Virus record (IMG/VR): IMGVR_UViG_3300032523_000245
Span: 1 to 40,510 of that record
Reading direction: 5' to 3' (one strand)
DNA from: a virus
Length of the DNA stretch: 40,510 bases
The notes under the pieces were generated by a model that saw only the letters and a list, made by a program, of their open reading frames with translations, did no database searches and was not told the DNA's origin. This document shows positions 26,206 to 34,325 of this stretch, piece after piece; positions within the stretch are counted from its first letter, which is position 1; each line of letters begins with the position of its first letter. Made by a program: the position numbers and the translations under genes.

Positions 26206-26877
26206 ATGAGTATAGTAAAGGGTCTAAAGGACCTAAACAAGGCACTAGATAAACCTACCTACAGTGGTGGGGATGAAAACAAAGGTCGCTGGCTTAAAAT
26301 TGAAGACGGCGAAAGCGTAAAGATTAGATTCCTTCAAGAGTTGGATGCAGACTCACCAAACTACAATGATAAACTTGGTTGCGGATTTATCGCCCTAGAA
26401 CATACAAATCCAAAAGATTACCGTCGTAAAGCTTTGGACACAATGGAATCTGATGGCCGTGACTGGGCAAACGAACAACATCGTAAAGATCCAAAGGCTG
26501 GCTGGAAAGCAAGAACACGTTTATACATTAACGTATTGGTTGACGATGGCAAAGAGGAGCCATATGTTGCAATTCTTTCACAAGGAACTAGCGGTAAAAC
26601 AATTACTCCTACATTAATTGAATACGCTGGAGAGATGGGAAGCATCTCAAATCTTATGTGGCGTATTAAGCGTAACGGAACAAAGACAGACACAAGCTAC
26701 ACAATTATTCCTTTAGCTAAGGATGAAACACCGTTTGATTTTTCTAGCCTAGAGTTGCATGACTTAGAAAAAACTGCGGTTAGACACGTACCATATGCAG
26801 AGCAAGAAGCTTTTTACATGGGCGAAAATGTTGAAAAAGAATCAGTATCTGCTGCTAGTAGCAGCGTAGACTGGTAA
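26206..26877 (+). CDS. Single-stranded DNA-binding protein, gp32-like
   Basis: A 223-residue protein. The N-terminal D-E-N-K-G-R-W-L-K-I-E-D-G-E-S-V-K-I-R-F-L is typical of gp32/T7-like OB-fold ssDNA-binding proteins of phages, followed by aromatic and basic residues suitable for DNA stacking. The C-terminus is E/S-rich and ends in V-D-W, an acidic-aromatic tip of the type used to contact replication partners. It lies between primase and polymerase. Strong AAGGAG upstream, a clean terminator downstream and CGT-biased arginine codons all point to high expression. It would coat single strands at the fork and in RecA-mediated recombination. Confidence 0.78.
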   Translation: MSIVKGLKDLNKALDKPTYSGGDENKGRWLKIEDGESVKIRFLQELDADSPNYNDKLGCGFIALEHTNPKDYRRKALDTMESDGRDWANEQHRKDPKAGWKARTRLYINVLVDDGKEEPYVAILSQGTSGKTITPTLIEYAGEMGSISNLMWRIKRNGTKTDTSYTIIPLAKDETPFDFSSLELHDLEKTAVRHVPYAEQEAFYMGENVEKESVSAASSSVDW

Positions 26878-26887
26878 TATTAAATTC

Positions 26888-26920
26888 ACAGGGGCAGTCT
26901 TGACTGCCCCTGTATTATTT
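26888..26920 (+). terminator. Terminator hairpin after the ssDNA-binding gene, carrying a -35 box in its loop
   Basis: ACAGGGGCAGTC at 26888-26899 pairs with GACTGCCCCTGT at 26902-26913 (12 bp), followed by ATTATTT. It is the longest perfect stem in the window, though the T-run is weak. Its tip contains TTGACT (26900-26905), the -35 of the next promoter. Confidence 0.82.
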
Positions 26921-26928
26921 AGTAAAAT
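26900..26928 (+). promoter_or_regulatory. Promoter for the leaderless gene at 26935, built into the terminator
   Basis: TTGACT at 26900-26905, 17 bases, TAAAAT at 26923-26928, then six bases to ATG 26935. No ribosome site precedes that ATG, so the mRNA probably starts at the start codon. Confidence 0.58.
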
Positions 26929-26934
26929 TTAACT

Positions 26935-27141
26935 ATGACTACATATGATATACCAGATCCATTTCAAACATTTGTGTCTAATAAGTATAAGAATTATGTA
27001 GGAGCAGTATACGACTTTTTTGCCAGAGAGTGGCACATGAAATGCGGATGCTGCAAGATTGATATATACGCACCAACAAAAAAGATATTAACCAAGATTC
27101 GGTTATATCATACTAGAAACGAATGTCAAGGCGGATACTAA
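26935..27141 (+). CDS. Small Cys/His protein, probable zinc finger
   Basis: A 68-residue protein with C37-x-C39-C40 and H59-x4-C64, enough for one zinc site, in a basic context (K-I-R-L-Y-H-T-R-N-E-C). It ends in a TAATG overlap with the polymerase gene and would be co-translated with it. No Shine-Dalgarno is present and a promoter ends six bases before the ATG. A role as a polymerase accessory or as a regulator is possible; nothing in the sequence decides. Confidence 0.65.
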   Translation: MTTYDIPDPFQTFVSNKYKNYVGAVYDFFAREWHMKCGCCKIDIYAPTKKILTKIRLYHTRNECQGGY

Positions 27142-30100
27142 TGAACTTTACACACCTGCACGTTCATTCATACTATTCATTAATGGATGGTCTTAATTCT
27201 CCTGCCGATCTAGTAAGGGCAGCAAAAGACGCAGGTCAAACATCTTTAGCAATTACAGATCACGGCACCCTGTCCTCACATAGAGAAATGCAGATAGCCT
27301 GTAAAGAACAAGGCATAAAGCCTATACTTGGAGTAGAAGCCTACTTATCTCCAACAGATAGATTTGATAGATCTTCCTCAACCGATAAAAGCATACAAGC
27401 ATACAATCACATAATCCTACTTGCCAAAAATAAAAAGGGATTAGAGAACATTAATATGCTGCAGGAGCTTGCCTGGAATGAAGGGTTCTACCATAAACCA
27501 AGAATTGATAGAGAAATATTGTTTTTATACAAAGAAGGAATAATTGTTTTGTCTGGTTGTATGAACGGAATTATGGCAAAATGTATCGCAAGGGGTAGCA
27601 TGGATGAAGCAAGGCTGCTACTAAAAGAATTTAAAGCACAGTTTAAAGAAGATTTCTATGTAGAAATTCAGGCGCATAATGATAAGGAAGTTAATGACGG
27701 GTTAATAAAACTGTCAGATGAATTAGGAATTAAAATGGTTGCAACTAGCGATGCTCATTATGCCAAGGAGGAGGACAGAGTATTAGAAGAAGCAATGCTC
27801 ATCCTATCCACTTCACCAAAATCAGACAAAGAAGCAAGCTTTGAAATGTCTCGTGAGATAAAAGACATGATGGAAAGATTTAATTACCTGTATCCAGAAA
27901 GAAAGATATCCTTTCAAAACTATAATCTATTTATTCAGTCTCGCCAACAGATCGAAGAAGACTTTAATAAGATTGGTATCGTTAGAAAAGATATATATGA
28001 GAATACATTAGAGATATCCAATAAAGTCCTAGAATACGATTTTAAGAGGGGGCTAGACCTTCTGCCAGTCCCTAAGACCAACGCAGACCAGCAACTCTCC
28101 CAGATGGCCTTTGACGGCCTAGAAAGGCTACGCCTTAGAGAGAACTGGCTAGGAAATGACGTATATGATCAAAGACTTATTGAAGAGCTAGAGATAATTA
28201 AATCTAAGAACTTCGCTTCGTATTTCTTAGTTGTAGCAGATATGGTTAATTGGGCAAAAGAAAATAATATTATGGTGGGTCCAGGTCGTGGCTCTGCCGC
28301 TGGTTCGTTAGTCTGCTATGCGCTTGGTATCACAGATGTAGATCCAATTGAATATGACTTGTTATTCTTTAGATTTATTAACGAAGAGAGAAACGACTTT
28401 CCAGATATAGACACAGATTTTGAAGACGGCAGAAGAAAAGAAGTTAAGGACTACCTTAAAAATAAATTTAAATATGTTGCTTCTATCTCTACATTTACTT
28501 ATTTTAAAGATAAAGGTGTTATCAGAGATGCTGCTCGTGTATTTATGGTTCCACTTTCAGATGTTAATCGTGCCATGAAGTCTATAGATACTTTTGAAGA
28601 GTTTGTAGATTCTCCTAACACAAAAGAGTTTAGAATGAAATATCCAGAAGTGGTCTGGCTTGCAGAAAAGTTGCGTGGAAAGATTAGATCTGTGGGAGTT
28701 CATGCTGCAGGAGTAGTTGTTGCAAAAGATGATCTTAGGAACTATGCTCCAGTTGAATCTAGAGCTGATGCAGATGATGATGTTTCTGGAAGAATTCCTG
28801 TTGTTGCATACGACATGGATACGGTTGCAGATATAGGCCTTATCAAACTAGATGCACTAGGACTTAAGACCTTATCTGTAATATCCGATACATTAAAGAC
28901 TATTAAAAAACAATCTGGAAAAGAAATTCATCTTTCTTCTTTAGAATTCAATGATGCAAATGTTTATAAAATTTTAAGCGATGGATATACCAAGGGAGTG
29001 TTTCAGGCCGAAGCAACCCCCTATACAAATTTACTTATGAAAATGGGTGTGAACAAGTTTGAGGATCTTGCCGCATCTAACGCTCTTGTAAGACCAGGAG
29101 CCATGAATACAGTGGGATCTTCTTATATTAAGAGAAAAAATGGCGAAGAGGCAGTCAAATACATTCATCCAATTATGCAACCTTTTACCGAGAATACATA
29201 CGGTGTTATTATATATCAAGAGCAGGTTATGCAAGCCTGCGTACACTTAGGTGGTATGACTTGGTCAGAGGCTGATAAGGTCCGCAAGATTATTGGAAAG
29301 AAAAAAGATGCAACAGAGTTCAACCAGTTCAAGGATAAATTTATTGACGGGGCTTCAAAACACATTTCTAAAAAACAAGCCGAGACCCTTTGGCAAACTT
29401 TTGAAGCTCACGCAGGTTATTCTTTTAATCGTTCTCACGCTGTTGCTTATTCTATGCTTAGCTATTATACTGCCTGGCTTAAGACTTATCACCCTCTTGA
29501 ATTCATGTTTTCAATTCTTAAAAACGAAAAAGATAAAAATGCTAGGACCGAATATTTAATTGAAGCTAAAAGACTTGGCGTTAAAGTTTTACTTCCTCAC
29601 ATTAACGAATCAGATGTTTATTTTTCTTTGCAAGGTGGCGGTGTAAGATTCGGGCTTGCAGAAATAAAGTTTATATCAGACGGTATAGCAAACAAAATTA
29701 TTGAAAAGAGACCATATGCCACTTATTCCGATTTCATACAAAAAGCCTCTGCGAAAGGTAGCGGGATTAATAGTAGGGCTGTATCTGCTCTTAATGCTAT
29801 TGGTGGTGCTGCTTTTGAGGACAATGTCAGAGGCGGTAAGGAAAAAGAATCGTACTACGAGTACTTAGGAATTCCAACATTTAATTTAGACTTACCTCCA
29901 AGAATTAAAGCGCAGGCTAGACCCATACAAGACTTTGATGATCTAGGATCTTTTGTTATGTTTGGAATGGTTAAGTCTATTAAAAGAGGAACTGGCTGGG
30001 CAAGAGTAGAGATAGTAGATGAAACTGGATCCGTTGGCCTGTTTCACAATGAGCAAACTCAAATTGAAACAAATCAGATGTACTTCATTCTTGTGGGAGA

Positions 30101-30419
30101 TAACAGAATAGCTAAATACATTAACGTAAAAGATGTGGACCCAAACAGCACAGATATCTTTGTAGATTATTTATACAGAAAAGAATACGATATGGAAGAA
30201 GATGAATTTTTAGTTATCAACTTTACTCCTTATAGAACAAAAGCTGGAAAGACTATGGCCCACATAGTATTTTCTGATAAGAATAAAGTTTTAACTAGAG
30301 CAATTGTTTTCCCAACAATGTACGGCAAGGCGGTAGGAAAAATGCGTGAAGGAATGACTTGTAAAATGGTTCTGTCTAAACTGGATGACGGAACGCTTAT
30401 GGTTAAGGAGATAAAATGA
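27141..30419 (+). CDS. dnaE: DNA polymerase III alpha subunit (DnaE-like) with PHP domain
   Basis: A 1092-residue family C polymerase. I use ATG 27141 (TAATG overlap, N-terminus MNFTHLHVHS) rather than the in-frame ATG at 27123. The PHP domain starts with H5-L-H7-V-H9-S and keeps the metal ligands typical of DnaE. The palm has G-R-G-S-A-A-G and the catalytic D422-I-D424-T-D-F, with the third aspartate at D571 (K-L-D-A-L-G-L). V-H-A-A-G-V-V-V and the fingers region follow; the C-terminal ~150 residues resemble the OB and tau-binding end. It would be the phage replicase; no separate clamp or proofreading subunit is visible here. Confidence 0.94.
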   Translation: MNFTHLHVHSYYSLMDGLNSPADLVRAAKDAGQTSLAITDHGTLSSHREMQIACKEQGIKPILGVEAYLSPTDRFDRSSSTDKSIQAYNHIILLAKNKKGLENINMLQELAWNEGFYHKPRIDREILFLYKEGIIVLSGCMNGIMAKCIARGSMDEARLLLKEFKAQFKEDFYVEIQAHNDKEVNDGLIKLSDELGIKMVATSDAHYAKEEDRVLEEAMLILSTSPKSDKEASFEMSREIKDMMERFNYLYPERKISFQNYNLFIQSRQQIEEDFNKIGIVRKDIYENTLEISNKVLEYDFKRGLDLLPVPKTNADQQLSQMAFDGLERLRLRENWLGNDVYDQRLIEELEIIKSKNFASYFLVVADMVNWAKENNIMVGPGRGSAAGSLVCYALGITDVDPIEYDLLFFRFINEERNDFPDIDTDFEDGRRKEVKDYLKNKFKYVASISTFTYFKDKGVIRDAARVFMVPLSDVNRAMKSIDTFEEFVDSPNTKEFRMKYPEVVWLAEKLRGKIRSVGVHAAGVVVAKDDLRNYAPVESRADADDDVSGRIPVVAYDMDTVADIGLIKLDALGLKTLSVISDTLKTIKKQSGKEIHLSSLEFNDANVYKILSDGYTKGVFQAEATPYTNLLMKMGVNKFEDLAASNALVRPGAMNTVGSSYIKRKNGEEAVKYIHPIMQPFTENTYGVIIYQEQVMQACVHLGGMTWSEADKVRKIIGKKKDATEFNQFKDKFIDGASKHISKKQAETLWQTFEAHAGYSFNRSHAVAYSMLSYYTAWLKTYHPLEFMFSILKNEKDKNARTEYLIEAKRLGVKVLLPHINESDVYFSLQGGGVRFGLAEIKFISDGIANKIIEKRPYATYSDFIQKASAKGSGINSRAVSALNAIGGAAFEDNVRGGKEKESYYEYLGIPTFNLDLPPRIKAQARPIQDFDDLGSFVMFGMVKSIKRGTGWARVEIVDETGSVGLFHNEQTQIETNQMYFILVGDNRIAKYINVKDVDPNSTDIFVDYLYRKEYDMEEDEFLVINFTPYRTKAGKTMAHIVFSDKNKVLTRAIVFPTMYGKAVGKMREGMTCKMVLSKLDDGTLMVKEIK

Positions 30420-30610
30420 CAGACGATATACAGGGGCTAGTTACTTCAATTAGCTTAAATCAAGTTTTAGTAGCTATATTAGAAGAGCATACTAAATTAA
30501 CTGTTCCAACTTCAAAGTTTTTAGAGGCATCTTCTGAAGAAAAAGAGCTTGTTATTGACTATGACGAAAATAATTTGACATTTACCTTTAGCTTAAGGCT
30601 TAAAGACTAA
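30416..30610 (+). CDS. Small acidic hypothetical protein
   Basis: A 64-residue acidic protein starting in an ATGA overlap with the polymerase gene. It appears to have a helix (I-S-L-N-Q-V-L-V-A-I-L-E-E-H) followed by two strands (L-V-I-D-Y-D; L-T-F-T-F-S-L-R-L). The tight coupling suggests it is made with the polymerase. No family recognised, no motif. Confidence 0.6.
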   Translation: MTDDIQGLVTSISLNQVLVAILEEHTKLTVPTSKFLEASSEEKELVIDYDENNLTFTFSLRLKD

Positions 30611-30612
30611 TG

Positions 30613-30641
30613 AAGACAGGCTCTATTTTTAATGGTATAAT
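30613..30641 (+). promoter_or_regulatory. Extended -10 promoter for recA
   Basis: TATAAT at 30636-30641 with TG at 30633-30634; AAGACA at 30613-30618 gives a 17-base spacing. The 18 bases 30631-30648 are identical to those at the promoter of gene 16671. Predicted start near 30648, 18 bases before ATG 30666. Confidence 0.65.
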
Positions 30642-30665
30642 AATAAAAAGAGAAAAGATAACTAA

Positions 30666-31670
30666 ATGACAATTGTATTAAATGATATATTAGCAAAACT
30701 GGATCCAAAAACTAGGGCAAGAGTTCGATCTGCTCAGGATGTTGAGATTCATAAACAGCCTACTCCAAGCATTGGATTAAACATGGCTCTTCGTGGGGGA
30801 CTTCCCTATGGAAGACAGGTGCTTGTATGGGGAAATAAATCTTCTGGTAAATCTTCCTTTTGCTTGCAGATTATAGCCCTAGCCCAAAAAGAAGGAAAGA
30901 GTTGTGCATGGATTGATGCGGAAGCATCTTATGATCCTAAATGGGCAGAAGAGTTGGGAGTAGATTCTTCTAAACTAATTTACTCAACCGCAAAAACTGT
31001 AAACGATATGGTAGATGTTGCTACAAAATTAATGGACGCAGAAGTAGATTTAATTGTTGTGGATTCAATATCAGCTTTACTACCTGCAATCTATTTTGAA
31101 AAAGATGGAAATGAAATGAAAGATTTACAAGACACTAAACAGATAGGCGCTGAAGCAAAGGATATGACCCACGCAGTCAAAATGTTAAACTATGCAAACA
31201 AAAACACATTACTTATTCTCATCTCACAACAACGAAATCAATTTGGATCTATGCATGCTAGCCACATCCCCACGGGCGGAATGGCAGTTAAATTTTTTAG
31301 CAGCACGGTCATTAAACTCTGGTCTTCTGAAGCTGAGGCTAATGCTATTAAGGCTGGTATTAAAGTTGGCGACAAGATTATTGAGCAAAGGGTCGGCAGA
31401 CCAGTTAATTGGATTGTTGATTACAGCAAAGTCTCACCCCCAAATTTATCGGGACAGTATGACTTTTACTACCAAGGGGAATCTATTGGTGTAGATAGAG
31501 TAGGAGAAACTCTAGACGTTGCAGAGATGTGCGGCATTATTGAAAAAGGCGGAGCTTGGTATACCGTAAACGAAGAAAGATTCCAAGGCAGAGCAAAGGC
31601 AGTTCAATATCTACGTGATAACCCAAAGGTTATGGAAAAGCTTATAAAGGAAATTAATGCCAAGTCTTGA
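30666..31670 (+). CDS. recA: RecA-like recombinase
   Basis: A 334-residue recombinase with Walker A G56-N-K-S-S-G-K-S63, catalytic glutamate in I-D-A-E86-A, Walker B L-I-V-V-D133-S, and the Q-Q-R-N-Q-F-G-S loop for DNA contact. T-G-G-M-A-V-K-F-F-S-S matches the second DNA-binding loop of RecA. It lacks the long C-terminal acidic tail. It would pair homologous strands for repair and recombination-dependent replication, together with the ssDNA-binding protein, the nuclease at 32712 and the resolvase at 33759. Overlaps the next gene by 14 bases. Confidence 0.9.
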   Translation: MTIVLNDILAKLDPKTRARVRSAQDVEIHKQPTPSIGLNMALRGGLPYGRQVLVWGNKSSGKSSFCLQIIALAQKEGKSCAWIDAEASYDPKWAEELGVDSSKLIYSTAKTVNDMVDVATKLMDAEVDLIVVDSISALLPAIYFEKDGNEMKDLQDTKQIGAEAKDMTHAVKMLNYANKNTLLILISQQRNQFGSMHASHIPTGGMAVKFFSSTVIKLWSSEAEANAIKAGIKVGDKIIEQRVGRPVNWIVDYSKVSPPNLSGQYDFYYQGESIGVDRVGETLDVAEMCGIIEKGGAWYTVNEERFQGRAKAVQYLRDNPKVMEKLIKEINAKS

Positions 31671-31845
31671 TGAATTTATAAATAAACCAGAGAAAGTTTA
31701 CAAAGCAGAACTAGAAAGAATTGGTGGAGCAAAGCCGTGCTCAAAATGTGATAAAGATTCTGTTGAATACTTTTGGAATGCAGTAGAAACTACTATGTCA
31801 TGGGAGTGTCCAGACGGACATAAGAATACGTTTGTGATTAAGTAA
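31657..31845 (+). CDS. Small zinc-ribbon protein
   Basis: A 62-residue protein whose ATG lies inside the end of recA. It carries C28-x2-C31 and C51-x3-H55, a zinc-ribbon-like set, after a helical N-terminus (L-D-E-F-I-N-K-P-E-K-V-Y). Its end forms a TAATG overlap with the next gene. A nucleic-acid-binding helper of recombination is a reasonable guess from position; not proven. Confidence 0.68.
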   Translation: MPSLDEFINKPEKVYKAELERIGGAKPCSKCDKDSVEYFWNAVETTMSWECPDGHKNTFVIK

Positions 31846-32156
31846 TGTCAGAAAAATCAGAAGTAAAACGTGACGGGGCAAAGGCTCAAAAAAACAGCGG
31901 TCGAGGAGACTACCAAAAGGGCGATGCTAAATGGAACAAGTTCCTTGTAGATTACAAAGAAGCCTCTTCCTCGTTTACTTTAAATAAAACCGTATGGTCA
32001 AAAATATGTACAGATACATTTAAGGTAAGCAGAGATATGCACCCAGCTTTAAAGATTATTATAGGAACTGATTCCAAGGTCCGTCTTGGAATTATCGAGT
32101 GGTCAGTTTTAGAAGAACTGATCGTATCTTGGGAGAAAAATAATGGGATCAAATAA
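31845..32156 (+). CDS. Hypothetical protein downstream of recA
   Basis: A 103-residue protein with a basic, disordered-looking N-terminus (K-R-D-G-A-K-A-Q-K-N-S-G-R-G-D-Y-Q-K-G-D) and a helical C-terminal part (F-K-V-S-R-D-M-H-P-A-L-K-I-I-I-G; I-E-W-S-V-L-E-E-L). G-R-G-D-x-x-K-G-D recalls the basic N-terminal patches of small nucleases, but no catalytic set is evident. It lies in the recombination block and overlaps the next small gene by 14 bases. Confidence 0.6.
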   Translation: MSEKSEVKRDGAKAQKNSGRGDYQKGDAKWNKFLVDYKEASSSFTLNKTVWSKICTDTFKVSRDMHPALKIIIGTDSKVRLGIIEWSVLEELIVSWEKNNGIK

Positions 32157-32274
32157 TAAAATACCTTTTAACCCTACCGTTATTAAAGACGGAAGGATTG
32201 TCAGGATTAGAAAAGATGGTACCGTAAAGGCAGATTTAGGCCCTTACAAGTTAAAGAGTAAGAAGGCAAACTAA
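32143..32274 (+). CDS. 43-residue basic peptide
   Basis: ATG 32143 (TAATG-like context, preceded by GGGAG at 32131-32135) opens a 43-codon frame rich in K and R (G-R-I-V-R-I-R-K-D-G-T-V-K-A-D-L) with two short strand-like segments. It fits between neighbours by 1-14 base overlaps at both ends, which supports a real gene. Function unknown; the small basic beta pattern could bind nucleic acid. Confidence 0.55.
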   Translation: MGSNNKIPFNPTVIKDGRIVRIRKDGTVKADLGPYKLKSKKAN

Positions 32275-32384
32275 TGGAGATCTTTTTATTTAGTGGTATA
32301 GCAATAGGGTTTTTAATAGGATACCCAATTGGATTATTCATAGATAATTTAAATAAGAAAGAAAATAAAAAAAATGGCAGATGA
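32274..32384 (+). CDS. 36-residue single-span membrane peptide
   Basis: ATG 32274 overlaps the previous stop (TAATG). The product is one hydrophobic span (residues ~3-23: I-F-L-F-S-G-I-A-I-G-F-L-I-G-Y-P-I-G-L-F) with a small-residue G-x3-G spacing, then a basic polar tail (N-K-K-E-N-K-K). The charge pattern predicts the C-terminus in the cytoplasm. It could be a superinfection-exclusion or membrane-anchor peptide; it is too isolated from any lysin to call a holin. Confidence 0.6.
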   Translation: MEIFLFSGIAIGFLIGYPIGLFIDNLNKKENKKNGR

Positions 32385-32712
32385 TAAAAACACTTTAGAG
32401 TTAATCAATTCTATTACTGAGTTTAACGATCTTTCCGAATACATGAAAGATGATCAGTTAGATAAAGCATTAGCAATTATTGTTAAGCTTCTGATGAATC
32501 CAGATGTGCCTTCGGCAAAGGCTCCGTATTTAATTATAGAGCTGCAAGCAATGTCTACTAAGTTTTCCATGATGGCCTCAGTGTATTCTACTATTGCAAA
32601 GGACAAGGCTGGAACCGTAAACAATAATAAGAAAAATATATACTATTCAGCAAAGGAGTCCATAGACAAACTTGTAGATGCACTTAAGTATGTCGTTAGG
32701 TACAATTCATAA
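32374..32712 (+). CDS. Helical protein, possible UvsY-like recombination mediator
   Basis: A 112-residue, mostly helical protein. Helices at ~28-42 and ~48-70 (A-P-Y-L-I-I-E-L-Q-A-M-S-T-K-F-S-M-M-A) and a C-terminal helix I-Y-Y-S-A-K-E-S-I-D-K-L-V-D-A-L-K-Y. Size, helical plan and position between recA/ssb functions and the nuclease recall the T4-type recombination mediator UvsY, but the residue match is weak and I see no definitive motif. Function should be treated as unknown. Confidence 0.6.
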   Translation: MADDKNTLELINSITEFNDLSEYMKDDQLDKALAIIVKLLMNPDVPSAKAPYLIIELQAMSTKFSMMASVYSTIAKDKAGTVNNNKKNIYYSAKESIDKLVDALKYVVRYNS

Positions 32713-33497
32713 TGGGTAGAAAAATAGTAAAGAATCTAAAGTTTAAAAAACATAGCGGAAAGCACTTTGATCCAGAGAAGTTTGCTTCTTTACTAGATGA
32801 GTCATATTTAAAAATAAAACGAGCTGACGGGGAAATGACAAAAAAGTCATTTAGCCCAAGCTCTTTGGGATATGGTCATGGAAATTGCCCTAGGTATTGG
32901 TACATGGCCTTTAGTGGTGCTATGTTCATAGATGATAACGATTCAGTCGCAGTTGCTAATATGGCACAAGGAACTCAGGCTCACGAAAGATTACAGAACT
33001 TAATTAAAACTATGCCAGAATTTAGATCAGAAGAAGAAGAGATCCTAAATGATTATCCTCCAGTAAAAGGCTTTGCAGACTTGGTCATGGAGTATGATAA
33101 CGAAATGGTCATTGGAGAAATAAAGACAGCCAAGCAAGAAGCATGGGATGCCAGACAATCAGAAATGAAATCTACCCCAAATCATTTACTTCAACTGCTT
33201 ACCTATATGAAAATTAAAAAAGCTAAAGAGGGATTCTTCCTTTATGAGAATAAGAATACGCAAGAAATAATTGTTATTCCTATATCTATGAATGAAAAAA
33301 ATACTAAAATTATTGAAGATACTTTTTCTTGGATGTGCGAAGTTTGGGATAACTTTAAAGACGGAGATCTGCCAATGAGGCCTCCTGGTGCTTCTAAGTC
33401 TAAGCTTCCCTGTACTTACTGTCCAGTTAAAAAAGAATGTTATTCTGGATTAACAGGAACTGTTCAAATAGAGATGTTGGATATTTCTAATTTATGA
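32712..33497 (+). CDS. Cas4/RecB-like PD-(D/E)XK exonuclease with probable Fe-S cluster
   Basis: A 261-residue nuclease. Nuclease residues in order: H91, D123 (G-F-A-D), E136-I-K138 (E-I-K-T-A) and Q161-x3-Y165. Cysteines C59, C234, C237 and C243 are placed like the four ligands of the 4Fe-4S cluster of Cas4/AddB enzymes. These process DNA ends to give single strands for recombination. It is not near any CRISPR array, so a role in phage recombination or replication, with RecA upstream and RuvC downstream, is more likely than spacer capture. Confidence 0.87.
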   Translation: MGRKIVKNLKFKKHSGKHFDPEKFASLLDESYLKIKRADGEMTKKSFSPSSLGYGHGNCPRYWYMAFSGAMFIDDNDSVAVANMAQGTQAHERLQNLIKTMPEFRSEEEEILNDYPPVKGFADLVMEYDNEMVIGEIKTAKQEAWDARQSEMKSTPNHLLQLLTYMKIKKAKEGFFLYENKNTQEIIVIPISMNEKNTKIIEDTFSWMCEVWDNFKDGDLPMRPPGASKSKLPCTYCPVKKECYSGLTGTVQIEMLDISNL

Positions 33498-33772
33498 AAT
33501 GTGCAAATAAAGAATGTGCTATAGAGTTTAATCCTAAAACTCATAATCAAAAATATCATAACGATGAGTGCTGTAGGGTTGCCACCAATAGAAGAATCAT
33601 GGAAAAATATTATGAAAAAAAGGCAATTAGGGGTGGCTCTGTAAGAAATTGTGAGAACTGCAAAACTCTTTTAAGTAGATACAATCAGAAAAATATTTGT
33701 TCTGCGTGTGAGAAGAACAACAAAATTACAAATAAAAAAATGCTTTTAGGGATATTAGATGAAATTGGGTGA
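33494..33772 (+). CDS. Double zinc-finger protein
   Basis: A 92-residue basic protein with two metal sites: C3-x4-C8 with H22-x3-C26, and C53-x2-C56 with C69-x2-C72. The first resembles the FCS-type finger often seen in phage proteins near endonucleases (x-F-N-P-x3-N-Q-K-Y-H). It overlaps the nuclease gene by 4 bases and the resolvase by 14, so all three are likely co-translated. Probable nucleic-acid-binding helper; enzymatic residues are absent. Confidence 0.7.
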   Translation: MKCANKECAIEFNPKTHNQKYHNDECCRVATNRRIMEKYYEKKAIRGGSVRNCENCKTLLSRYNQKNICSACEKNNKITNKKMLLGILDEIG

Positions 33773-34325
33773 GTTAATTAAACTAAAAGCCAGCAGAGTC
33801 TTGGGGATAGATGCCTCAACAAACTCAATAGCATTTTGTTTAATGGAAGATAATCATCCCCTTAAATGGGGAAAGGTAGACCTAGTTGGATCAGATATAT
33901 ATGAGAAGATATACGATGCCAAAGTTAAGATGAATGTTATGCTAGATGAATTAAAGAGCGATTACATTGCGGTAGAAGGGGCTATACTTGTCAGATCACC
34001 TGATGCTGTGATAAAATTATCATATGTTTATGGAGTTGTCATTGCCGAGCTTATGTCTACTGGCTCTCGTGTCATTACTATATCTCCAAGTTCTTGGCAA
34101 GCATATATTGGCAATAAGAACCCAACCAAAGAAGAAAAAGCGGACATTAGATTAAAGAATCCAGGCTATGCAGATTCTTGGTACAAGACCCAGCTTAGGA
34201 ATATGCGTAAACAAAGAACTGTAGATTATTTCAATAGTAAATATAAAATAAGTTTAGATGATTTTGATGTAGCAGATTCATTTGGTATTGCTCATTATGC
34301 CAACAAGGTGTTAACAGAACGATGA
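33759..34325 (+). CDS. RuvC-like Holliday junction resolvase
   Basis: A 188-residue RNase H-fold nuclease with the acidic set D18 (L-G-I-D-A-S), E73 (A-V-E-G), D170 and D173 (D-F-D-V-A-D-S-F-G-I-A). I-T-I-S-P-S-S-W-Q-A-Y-I is the strand-helix that precedes the last acidic motif in the RuvC family. It would cut four-way junctions made by RecA and clear branches before packaging. Starts inside the zinc-finger gene, ends by ATGA with the next. Confidence 0.87.
   Translation: MKLGELIKLKASRVLGIDASTNSIAFCLMEDNHPLKWGKVDLVGSDIYEKIYDAKVKMNVMLDELKSDYIAVEGAILVRSPDAVIKLSYVYGVVIAELMSTGSRVITISPSSWQAYIGNKNPTKEEKADIRLKNPGYADSWYKTQLRNMRKQRTVDYFNSKYKISLDDFDVADSFGIAHYANKVLTER

Noticed and set aside
29293-29559. 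88-codon frame on the + strand inside the polymerase gene
   Set aside because: Out of frame with a gene whose whole length is conserved in style with DnaE; no ribosome site or promoter; leucine/lysine-rich shadow composition.
31192-31494. 100-codon + strand frame inside recA
   Set aside because: Overlaps the conserved RecA core in another frame; no start signals.
32274-32384. Holin
   Set aside because: Only one short span, no endolysin nearby, and the gene is embedded in the recombination operon.
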